This document shows, piece after piece, positions 5,874-12,273 of a stretch of 12,273 nt of DNA. Under the pieces are notes generated by a model, which searched no databases, had not been told where the DNA came from, and saw nothing but the letters and a program-made list of their open reading frames with translations. Both the position numbers and the translations under genes were made by a program. Source of the stretch: an uncultured bacterium (lineage in GTDB: Bacteria; Gemmatimonadota; Gemmatimonadetes; Palauibacterales; KS3-K002); NCBI GenBank assembly GCA_947581845.1, contig CANPVY010000173.1, positions 1 to 12,273 on the forward strand, given 5' to 3'. The stretch's first letter is position 1. Every line of letters starts with the position of its first letter.

Positions 5874-7196
5874 TTAGCACGGCGACTCCGTACCCGCCGC
5901 ACTGACGACCGCGTCCAGCAGCTGAGCGAGGCGGCCGGCTTGAGCGCGGCGCGTGTAGCGGCCGACGGCCTGCTCGTCCTGGTCCCCACGCACCTGGCCG
6001 GCGCGCGAGTACTCGGCCAGCCAGCTCGCCAGTCTGGCGGCGATCTGCGCGGGGTCGTTGGTGAGGTCGGGGATCCCGCACTCGCGCAGGATTCGCGATG
6101 CATCGCCGCCGGGCGGGCCGACGGCGAGGATCGGCCGGCGGGCGCCGAGGTACTCGAAGAGCTTGGCGCTGAGCCAACCGGCGGCGGGATCGTGCCAGCC
6201 TAAGAATAGGAGTGCCATGGAGCTGGCCTGGCGTGCCAAGCTCTCCGCGTGTGGCACGGGCGGAGTCTGGCGCACCCAGCGATCCACCCCATGTCGCTCC
6301 GCCAGGCCCGCGATCGCGCCGGGGGCGGTACCGAGGAACTCGACCCGCAGCCCGGCGCGATCCAGATCGAGGTCCGGTCGTGCTGCCAGTTGGGCTAGGG
6401 CGGCGAACAGCGGTTCGGGATTCTGCTGTGGCCGAATCAGCGTGCCGACGTAGGTGATCACGAAACCGGATCGCTGCGGCGGCGTCGCCGGGTAGTCGCT
6501 GGGGTCGAACCCGTTGTAGACCACGTCGACGGGAAGGCCGTGGAGGGCGCTCAGGCGCTCCGCCCAGCCGCGTGCAACGGTGGTGATGTAGCTGGCCCGT
6601 CGCAGCACCAGGCGCTCGAGGCGGCGTTCCAGCCAGCGGAAGGGCGGGATGCGGTGATCCCACGCGTTGTCGCTCCACAGGTCTCTGTAGTCGGCGACCC
6701 AAGGGAGACGAGCGTGGCGCTGCAGGCGCGCCGCCACGAGATGGGAGCTCGGCGGGCCCGAGGAGCTGAGGATCGCGTCGAACCTGTCGGAAGCCAGCAG
6801 GCGCCGGCCCTCGGCGAGCGCGAAGGGGACCCAGCCCAGCGTAGCGTCCGGCATACGCACGGAGCTCATGGGCAGCACGTGGCGCAGCGTGGTGTAGAGT
6901 CCACGCGCGAGGGGCCCGCGTCGCCCCAGGCGCTCGCGCAGCGCTATCGGTTCGTCCGACCGCCGCTCCGTGCGCCGGGCCAGCAAGAGCCTCCAGGGTG
7001 AGAGGAAGCGCGTCGCGTGGATGGGGGCTGCAGGCACCGCGGTGGTGGCGTCGGCCACGCCGGCGGCGGTGAGTACGGTGGGTGTCCAGCCGAACTCGGG
7101 CAGGTAACCCACGAACTTGGCGACCCGACGGCCGCCCACCGCCGGGTCGGGTGGGTAGAAGAACGATACGACCAGCACACGCCGGGCCTTGCTCAT
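5874..7196 (-). CDS. GT4-type glycosyltransferase
   Basis: Encodes 440 residues, a normal GT-B glycosyltransferase length. The N-terminal acceptor domain begins SKARRVLVVSFFYPPDPAVGG, with the glycine-rich loop typical of GT4 enzymes, and includes a WVADYRDLWSD segment. The C-terminal nucleotide-sugar domain has NGFDPSDY near 250, the strand FVITYVGTL, VEFLGTAPG, and the donor-site motif SAKLFEYLGARRPILAVGPPGGD with Glu348. It would add one sugar to a lipid-linked oligosaccharide at the inner membrane; the sugar is unknown. ATG 7196 is chosen because it overlaps the preceding gene's TGA as ATGA and begins the conserved N-terminus; the frame stays open upstream to 7313 but that part belongs to the neighbour in another frame. 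A GGAG lies 14 nt before the start, so translation is probably coupled. It is the last gene of the operon. Confidence 0.93.
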   Translation of the reverse strand: MSKARRVLVVSFFYPPDPAVGGRRVAKFVGYLPEFGWTPTVLTAAGVADATTAVPAAPIHATRFLSPWRLLLARRTERRSDEPIALRERLGRRGPLARGLYTTLRHVLPMSSVRMPDATLGWVPFALAEGRRLLASDRFDAILSSSGPPSSHLVAARLQRHARLPWVADYRDLWSDNAWDHRIPPFRWLERRLERLVLRRASYITTVARGWAERLSALHGLPVDVVYNGFDPSDYPATPPQRSGFVITYVGTLIRPQQNPEPLFAALAQLAARPDLDLDRAGLRVEFLGTAPGAIAGLAERHGVDRWVRQTPPVPHAESLARQASSMALLFLGWHDPAAGWLSAKLFEYLGARRPILAVGPPGGDASRILRECGIPDLTNDPAQIAARLASWLAEYSRAGQVRGDQDEQAVGRYTRRAQAGRLAQLLDAVVSAAGTESPC

Positions 7197-8362
7197 TCGT
7201 CGCGAGCGATCTCCTCGATCCAGGGCTTCATCTCGACGCCCGACCGTACCTGTTCTGCCTGCTCCTCGGCGCGCGCTTTCGCGGCCGACCAGAGAGCCGG
7301 ACGAGTAGCCCAACGCAACAGCTCGAGGGCGAGCTCGCGGATCGGCAGGGCCTGTCCGACGCCGTCCTCGCGGATGTTCTCAGCCACGCAGCGCAGGTCG
7401 GTGCTCAGCACGGCCAGGCCGTTGGCCAGGTAGGCTGAGTACTTCATGGTCGGCGTCAGGTGGTTGTAAGGGTTGTCCGTGGGGTAGAGGATCAGCCCGA
7501 CGTCGCAGCGCTGGGCCAGCCAGTCGTGCTCGGCGATCCCCAGCAAGCCGTAGTGACGCACGTTGGGCACGTCCAATTCCGCCAGCCATTCGCGCACCGC
7601 GTCGCGCCCGGGGCCGCAGACGTGCAGGCGCGTACCCGGTGCATTGCGGATCGCGCGCAGGATCTCGCGGAAGTTGGAGGCCACGTGTGGGTCGACCGAC
7701 CCCGAGTAGAAGTAGTTCACGTCGCCGCCGTCGAAGTCGATCGGCGGCGCCTCGGCGGGTACGACGCCGGTGATGTAGACGTTGCGGCGGAAGGTGCGAA
7801 AGCGGGAGCGATCGATCTCGTAGCGCTCGGAGATGGGCGCGACGAAGCCGCTGGGCGCCACCAGTCGCTGCGCCGCTCGAAACAGCGTTCTCTCGATCGC
7901 CCGGGTCCGCGCGATGTCCAGTTGCACGGCTGTGCCACCTGCGGCCGCGCGGCCCTGCGCCAACTCCACGGGCAGGTCCTCGACGATGACGACGATGCGC
8001 TGACGCGAGAGCGCCGCCTTGGCGCGGAGGGCCTGATAGGCGCGTCGCGCCAGCGCGAGCATCGCCGGCTCTTCGACATGGGCCAGGACAGGGATCTTCG
8101 GGTAGATGAAGATCAGGTAGCGCGATCCGTCGCGCAGCATGCGGCCGAGCTCTCCGGTCAGCCAGCGGCCGGCGGCGCCCCATTCGCTCAAGCGGTCGGG
8201 CCCGTGCGGGCCGGCCGGTCGCAGCCATTGCACGCGCAGGTCGAGGCCGGGCTTCGCACCCAGGGTGTCCACGAGCCCCCTCACGAACACGCCCGTCGCG
8301 GATCCAGCGGGCACACCCGGCGTGCCGGGCTCGAAGGCATAGAGGCTGGCGGTGGTGCTCAC
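7193..8362 (-). CDS. Divergent GT-B glycosyltransferase
   Basis: Encodes 389 residues starting with GTG at 8362, which overlaps the flippase stop as GTGA and has AAGGGG (8371-8376 on the opposite strand) 8 nt upstream. The N-terminal half is poorly conserved but has Rossmann-like strands (RYLIFIYPKIPVLAH, RQRIVVIVEDLPVELA). The C-terminal half looks like a GT-B donor domain: NYFYSGSVDPHVASNF, TRLHVCGPG, NVRHYGLLGIAEHD, CDVGLILYP, then NPYNHLTPTMKYSAYLANGLAVLSTDL. This last motif matches the usual K-x-x-E-Y-x-x-x-G-x-P donor loop, but the Glu is Ala310 and the Pro is Ala. It may therefore use a different donor contact or be impaired. Role in polysaccharide assembly is inferred from its place inside the operon between a flippase and a GT4 enzyme. 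Confidence 0.85.
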   Translation of the reverse strand: MSTTASLYAFEPGTPGVPAGSATGVFVRGLVDTLGAKPGLDLRVQWLRPAGPHGPDRLSEWGAAGRWLTGELGRMLRDGSRYLIFIYPKIPVLAHVEEPAMLALARRAYQALRAKAALSRQRIVVIVEDLPVELAQGRAAAGGTAVQLDIARTRAIERTLFRAAQRLVAPSGFVAPISERYEIDRSRFRTFRRNVYITGVVPAEAPPIDFDGGDVNYFYSGSVDPHVASNFREILRAIRNAPGTRLHVCGPGRDAVREWLAELDVPNVRHYGLLGIAEHDWLAQRCDVGLILYPTDNPYNHLTPTMKYSAYLANGLAVLSTDLRCVAENIREDGVGQALPIRELALELLRWATRPALWSAAKARAEEQAEQVRSGVEMKPWIEEIARDE

Positions 8363-9705
8363 GGCCCGGGCCCCTTATGTACGCCCGTGGCTGGACGACG
8401 CCGCGCGTAGCGAGCGAGCGACTCGCTGAGCCGGGTTCGGTCGGCGCGAGTCAGGAGCAGGAGCTCGCCCCAGCCGGCGCCCGACTCGCGGCGATAGCGG
8501 CGGCCGAGCAGGAGTACGGCGGCAGTGTAGGAGACGGAGGTCGCGGCCGCCGCGCCGGCCGCGCCCCAGATCGGTATCCACCACAGATTGAGCGCGATGT
8601 TCACGACTGCCATCGAACCGTTGGCGCGGGCAACGCTACCCGGCAGGCCGCGGCCGTTGAGGTCGGCACTCAGCACGCGTCCGACTGCCAGGCTGACCAG
8701 GCCGGGTAGCAGCAGCCAGAGGGGCGCCACGGAGGGCAGGAACTCGCTCCCGTAGAGTGCGAGCACCAGCGGCCAGGCGGCGATCGCGAGCAGGGCACTG
8801 AGGCAGAGGGTGAGCCAGAAGGTGGTTCGTGCGGCGGCGGGTGTGACGCGCCTCGCGTCCTCGGAGCTGGCTCCGGCGACCCGAGGGAACAGCACGGTCC
8901 CGATGGCGGAGGGCGGCATGTAGAGCTTCTCGCCGAGGCCTACCGCGGTGGCGTAGAAGCCCAGGGCGGCGGGTCCCGCCAGGTAGGCGACCAGGAACAT
9001 GTCGGCGCGGTAGTGGAGGAACCAGGCGACGTTCGCGGCGTGTGCGCGCAGCCCGTAGCTCAGCCACTCGCGGATCACGGTCGGGAGGTAGCACGCGCGA
9101 CCGCTCGATACGCGGAGCAAGAGAGTCGCGGCGCCGGCCAGGCCGAGGACGCCTGCGGCGGCGGCGGCGATCACGGCGCCGGCCACGCCGAGGCGCAGCA
9201 CGACCACCAACGCCAGCAATAGAGCGAGGTTGGCCACCGGTGTGATGAGGGTGGCCAGGTTGTAGATCCGATACCTTTCGAGCCCTAGGATCGCCGCGAC
9301 CACGCTCTGGGCCGCGAGTGTGAGAGGTAGAAGCGCGATCAGGACCCAGACGAGCGACGGGTCCACGGCGGCGGCCTGCAGGTACCGCAGGTAGGCCGGC
9401 ACCGCCGCCACGAGCGCGTACACCCCGATGAGCAGGAGCCCGAGTCCGAGAGAGGCGAGGACCAGCGTCAAGGCGATCACCCGCGCCTCGTGCCTTCGCT
9501 TTGCCACCAGGTAGGTCACGGACGGTTCGAGGCCGAAGCCGCCGATGAACTGGAACAGCGCGGGGATGAGAACGATGAGCGCGTACTCGCCGCGGCCGGC
9601 CGGGCCGAGGGCACGGGCGAGGATCACCGAGCTGGCGATGCCGATCAGCAGGGCCAGCGCCCGGGTGACAAGCGTCAGCGAGGCGCCGCGTGCGAGCCCG
9701 GTCAC
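8359..9705 (-). CDS. Wzx-type polysaccharide flippase (MOP superfamily)
   Basis: Encodes 448 residues with about 12-14 membrane segments, as in oligosaccharide flippases that move undecaprenyl-linked repeat units from the cytoplasmic to the periplasmic face. The first segment follows GLARGASLTLVTRALALLIG; ILARALGPAGRGEYALI is the typical loop after TM1, and the central region has FLHYRADMFLVAYL and ALGFYATAVGLGEKLY with LFPRV, a pattern common in this family. The C-terminus is basic and cytoplasmic. The GTG at 9705 is chosen as start: it overlaps the preceding TGA (GTGA) and places the first hydrophobic segment correctly. The in-frame ATG at 9762 would add a basic stretch encoded inside the previous gene. 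No gene symbol is given because Wzx and other MOP exporters cannot be told apart by eye. Confidence 0.92.
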   Translation of the reverse strand: MTGLARGASLTLVTRALALLIGIASSVILARALGPAGRGEYALIVLIPALFQFIGGFGLEPSVTYLVAKRRHEARVIALTLVLASLGLGLLLIGVYALVAAVPAYLRYLQAAAVDPSLVWVLIALLPLTLAAQSVVAAILGLERYRIYNLATLITPVANLALLLALVVVLRLGVAGAVIAAAAAGVLGLAGAATLLLRVSSGRACYLPTVIREWLSYGLRAHAANVAWFLHYRADMFLVAYLAGPAALGFYATAVGLGEKLYMPPSAIGTVLFPRVAGASSEDARRVTPAAARTTFWLTLCLSALLAIAAWPLVLALYGSEFLPSVAPLWLLLPGLVSLAVGRVLSADLNGRGLPGSVARANGSMAVVNIALNLWWIPIWGAAGAAAATSVSYTAAVLLLGRRYRRESGAGWGELLLLTRADRTRLSESLARYARRRPATGVHKGPGP

Positions 9706-10796
9706 TTGCTCACCGCCGCCAGCAACTCCAGCTCGCGCGCGACGGTGCGCGCGATGGAGCATCTTTCGTCGACATTCGCACGCGCCTGCCGTCCCATCTC
9801 TCTCGCGCGCTCCGGTTCGCTGACCAGCCGGATGATGGCGCGCCGCAGTTCCGCAGGCTTCCCGGGTCGAACCAGGAACCCATGCTGTCCATCACGCAGG
9901 AACTCGGGTATGCCGCCGACCCGCGTGGCCACGACCGGCAGCCCGCAGGCCATCGCCTCGCACATGGCCAGGCATTGAGTCGCGCTCCGCGCAGGAACCA
10001 CGAAGTAGTCATAGGCAGAGATCAGGCCTGGCACCTCATCGTGTGGCAGCGCGCGCTCCTCGAGTCGTGCCGTCGCCTTGCGCCTCGCGATCCGTGATCT
10101 GAGTCGCCGCGCCTCCGGTCCGGTCCCGATGATGACGAGTTCGGTGTCGTGCAGTCCCGCATAGGCGTCCACGGCCACGTCGAGTCCTTGAACATCGCGC
10201 AGCGGTCGCAGCGCCAGGCCCTGTGGCCTACCGCTGCTGAAGGGTGCACGCCGGGGCGTGAACCGGTCCGTGTCCACGGGGTTCGGGATGACTGCGCTGT
10301 GCGGGTGGCGGAACCGGAGGCTAGCCTCCGCCGCCCGGCGCATCCAATCCGAGACGTAGACCACCGCTTCCGCGTCGGCCAGCCAGCGCCGCAGTCGCCA
10401 CAGTTTGCGGACATCGTGAAGCAGGGAGAGGGCGCGGTTCAGCCCTCGGTGATACCCGCGTAACGCGGTCAGCATCGCCTCGAAACCGTGAATCCAGGCG
10501 ACCCTCGGTGTGCTGAGGGCCGCGGCGAGCTGGGTGTGCGCAGCGCTGGGGTGGGGCGTGTGCATGGCCAGGACGTCGGGAGCGAATTGAACGTACTCGC
10601 TCCTCACCGGCTCTGCCTCGGCCGCCAACACGCTGACACCTGCGTGCTCAGCCCAGGTTGCCGGGCCGGGGCGCACCCGGTACACCCTTACCTCGTGGCC
10701 CGCCGCCCGGTAGGCGGCCGCGCGGGTGTGCACGTAGACGCCGCTTCCCGGGTTCTCGGAACTCGGGTAGTACTCGGTGAAGACCGCGATCTTCAT
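9702..10796 (-). CDS. GT4 family glycosyltransferase
   Basis: Encodes 364 residues, a full GT4 enzyme. The N-terminus KIAVFTEYYPSSENPGSGVYVHTRAAAYRAAGHEV carries the acceptor-domain strand and glycine loop; then AWIHGFEAML, VYVSDWMRR, and VIPNPVDTDRFTPRR at the domain junction. The donor domain has LALRPLRDVQGLDVAVDAY, ELVIIGTGPEARRL, DYFVVPARS and MCEAMACGLPVVATRVGGIPEF. Glu280 of the E-x7-E motif and Glu298 of GGIPE are present, but the first Glu of E-x7-E is Ala272. Such enzymes transfer a hexose from a nucleotide donor to a lipid-linked glycan. It is the first gene of the four-gene operon; only a short AGGG lies just before the ATG, so the ribosome site is weak. The gene ends overlapping the flippase start. 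Confidence 0.93.
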   Translation of the reverse strand: MKIAVFTEYYPSSENPGSGVYVHTRAAAYRAAGHEVRVYRVRPGPATWAEHAGVSVLAAEAEPVRSEYVQFAPDVLAMHTPHPSAAHTQLAAALSTPRVAWIHGFEAMLTALRGYHRGLNRALSLLHDVRKLWRLRRWLADAEAVVYVSDWMRRAAEASLRFRHPHSAVIPNPVDTDRFTPRRAPFSSGRPQGLALRPLRDVQGLDVAVDAYAGLHDTELVIIGTGPEARRLRSRIARRKATARLEERALPHDEVPGLISAYDYFVVPARSATQCLAMCEAMACGLPVVATRVGGIPEFLRDGQHGFLVRPGKPAELRRAIIRLVSEPERAREMGRQARANVDERCSIARTVARELELLAAVSK

Positions 10797-10973
10797 CCCT
10801 GTCGTGGGAGATGCGGGCAGGCAGGGGACCTACCTAAGAGAACGCGCCGGCGACGATAGCGCAACATCCGCAGTGCCACGACGTTGACGGCGCTGGCGGC
10901 GTCGTCGATCTTAAGACAGCCCTCCGCTCCGGGAAGCTCCCGTCTCCCGCCTGATCACCCTGGTATTGGACAG
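10797..10973. promoter_or_regulatory. Divergent promoter region of the polysaccharide locus
   Basis: The 177-bp spacer separates the first gene of the minus-strand operon from the plus-strand polymerase gene, so both promoters should lie here. For the plus strand, TTGACG at 10884-10889 is a good -35 match, but the only AT-rich candidate -10 (TCTTAA, 10909-10914) is 19 nt away and poor. On the minus strand no convincing pair was found. No clear operator palindrome was seen. Confidence 0.35.
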
Positions 10974-12273
10974 GTGAGAAGACCAACGATCTTCGTCGCC
11001 ATTGGCGCCGCCGCCTTGGCTCTGCTTGCCGGCCTGGCCGTCGGGCAGCTTGGCGTCCTCGCGGCTGTCGCCCTTGTGGGTCTGGGGATCGCGGCCGCCG
11101 CGCTTATCGACCTCCGCATCACCTTGCTGGCGGTCGTGCCGGCCATGGTCTTGCTGCCCGAGCTGCCGCTATCGATACCGCTGCGAACCGAGGATCTGTT
11201 GATGGCCCCGCTGGCGGCGGCCTGGCTGGCGCGCGTGGCGATGGGACGGGAGCGCTGGCCCTCCACGCCGCTCAACCGCCCCATCTTCGCGGTGATCATA
11301 GTCGAGTTCGCCGCTCTCCTCTGGGGTGCCTACCGGGGGACGGCCGGCCTCTCGCCCGAGCTCTATAGCGCGTCGTTCTTCGTGCTGAAGACGGTGGAGG
11401 TCGCGGTCCTCTATTTCATCGTCGTCTCCACGCTGCGACGTGAGCGAGACATACTCCTGTTCACCTACGTCTTCTGCGCGTCCGCCGCGGCCCTGGGGGT
11501 CTGGGGGGTGCTGGAACGGGGGAGCGCCGCAGCCGGCGAGGCGATCACCGGGCCGGCCGGTCATGGCGGCTACAGCTTGCTGGGCCTGACGTTCGTCGTG
11601 CTGCTAGCCGTGCTCGCCAGCCTCTTCCTCACCCAGCGCTCCCGCACGGTGCGAGTCCTGCTAGCGCTGGCGGCGCTGCCGGTGGCCTATTCGCTCCTCT
11701 TCACGCTGTCACGGCAGAGCTACGTCGGCGCGGTGGCAGCCCTCGCTGTCGTGGTCTGGGTGCGCAACCGTCGCTTGATCGTACCAGCCGTGCTGCTTGC
11801 GCTGGCGCTGCCCTTCGTGGTGCCGGAGGTCGTGCAGGAGCGTGCCGTGTCCGTGGTCACCGGCGCGCCCGATCCCTATACGGGGGCCGATCCCTACGCT
11901 ACGCGTATGCACGCGTGGCAGCGCCGTCTGCCCGAGGTGATGGACGAGACGCCGGTGCTCGGGTTCGGGCCGGCGGCTTTGCCGCCCGGGTTTCTGGACA
12001 ACCAGTACCTGCTGACGCTGTACTACACGGGCGTGATCGGGCTGCTGGCGTTCCTGTGGCTGCTCTGGCGCGCCCTGCGCACGGCAAATACCGCCTATCG
12101 CTCGCTGAGCGGTGAGCTGAGCGGTCTGGCGCTCGCCTGGCTGGCGGCGACCGTGGGGCTGGCGCTGGCGGGGTTGGCCGGTAGCCCGTTCGTGGCCGTG
12201 CGCGTGCGACAGGTCTACTGGTTCCTGGCAGCGCTGGCCGTGGCGGCCTGCAGGGTGTGGGAGTCGCGGGGTT
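10974..12273 (+). CDS. O-antigen polymerase/ligase-family membrane protein (Wzy-like), 3' partial
   Basis: A frame open from 10860 to the window edge encodes at least 433 residues, starting best at GTG 10974 (RRPTIFVAIGAAALALLAG opens the first membrane helix). There are about ten hydrophobic segments. Family features are LRTEDLLMAPLAAAWL after the third helix, TLSRQSYVGA (Arg247), and a periplasmic region from about 270 to 340 ending in VLGFGPAAL and LDNQYLLTLYYTGVIGLL (Asp342). The O-antigen ligase superfamily includes polymerases that link flipped repeat units and ligases that attach the chain to lipid A core; the DNQYL form rather than HNxYL, and the flippase next door, favour a polymerase, though this is inference. 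Its ribosome site is poor (GGA 3 nt before GTG), so the start is uncertain. The gene is divergent from the glycosyltransferase operon. Confidence 0.88.
   Translation, partial: MRRPTIFVAIGAAALALLAGLAVGQLGVLAAVALVGLGIAAAALIDLRITLLAVVPAMVLLPELPLSIPLRTEDLLMAPLAAAWLARVAMGRERWPSTPLNRPIFAVIIVEFAALLWGAYRGTAGLSPELYSASFFVLKTVEVAVLYFIVVSTLRRERDILLFTYVFCASAAALGVWGVLERGSAAAGEAITGPAGHGGYSLLGLTFVVLLAVLASLFLTQRSRTVRVLLALAALPVAYSLLFTLSRQSYVGAVAALAVVVWVRNRRLIVPAVLLALALPFVVPEVVQERAVSVVTGAPDPYTGADPYATRMHAWQRRLPEVMDETPVLGFGPAALPPGFLDNQYLLTLYYTGVIGLLAFLWLLWRALRTANTAYRSLSGELSGLALAWLAATVGLALAGLAGSPFVAVRVRQVYWFLAALAVAACRVWESRG

Noticed and set aside
7460..8410. 316-codon plus-strand ORF opposite the divergent glycosyltransferase
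   Set aside because: The minus-strand gene has GT-B features, operon overlaps and a ribosome site; the plus-strand frame is Arg/Ala/Val-rich without motifs.
9706..9762. Upstream ATG start for the flippase
   Set aside because: It would put 19 basic residues before the first helix and overlap the previous gene by 61 nt; GTG 9705 gives the same 4-nt overlap seen at the other junctions.
10861..10878. Sigma-54-like promoter (TGGCAC...TTGC on the minus strand)
   Set aside because: The two boxes are separated by 8 nt instead of the strict 5 nt needed for sigma-54 binding.

Overview
The window comes from a GC-rich bacterium that uses clear Shine-Dalgarno sites and tightly overlapping operons. Two S9-family serine peptidases, a bifunctional archaeal-type fructose-1,6-bisphosphate aldolase/phosphatase and a Wzx/Wzy-style polysaccharide locus would suit a Gemmatimonadota-like or similar environmental lineage. 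That placement is inference only: there is no rRNA or other marker here. No tRNA, rRNA, CRISPR array, insertion sequence or prophage gene was seen.

Left part (1-5055), peptide breakdown and gluconeogenesis. The window opens inside a plus-strand S9 prolyl-oligopeptidase-type peptidase whose 5' end is missing. It converges on a minus-strand, signal-peptide-bearing dipeptidyl peptidase IV (S9B) with an intact catalytic triad and double-Glu motif. The 160 bp between their stop codons holds a perfect 15-bp inverted repeat whose arms lie close to each stop codon. Dipeptidyl peptidase IV is divergent from fructose-1,6-bisphosphate aldolase/phosphatase across a 153-bp spacer containing a small dyad. 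A plausible link is that peptidases supply amino acids and the aldolase/phosphatase carries the carbon up to hexose phosphate.

Middle part (5056-5873), sparse. It holds a putative terminator, a convincing 47-codon membrane miniprotein gene on the minus strand with its own GGGAGG ribosome binding site, a strong 13-bp terminator hairpin with a GAAA loop on the minus strand, a weak 75-codon ORF ending just before that hairpin, and two more hairpins behind the glycosyltransferase operon.

Right part (5874-12273), surface polysaccharide locus. Four minus-strand genes (GT4 glycosyltransferase, Wzx-type flippase, divergent glycosyltransferase, GT4 glycosyltransferase, in transcription order) are joined by three successive 4-nt stop/start overlaps (GTGA, GTGA, ATGA). 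Divergent from them is a plus-strand multi-spanning O-antigen polymerase/ligase-family protein that runs off the right end. Together they would assemble a lipid-linked repeat unit, flip it and polymerise it. The initiating sugar-phosphate transferase, chain-length regulator and sugar-nucleotide genes are not in view.
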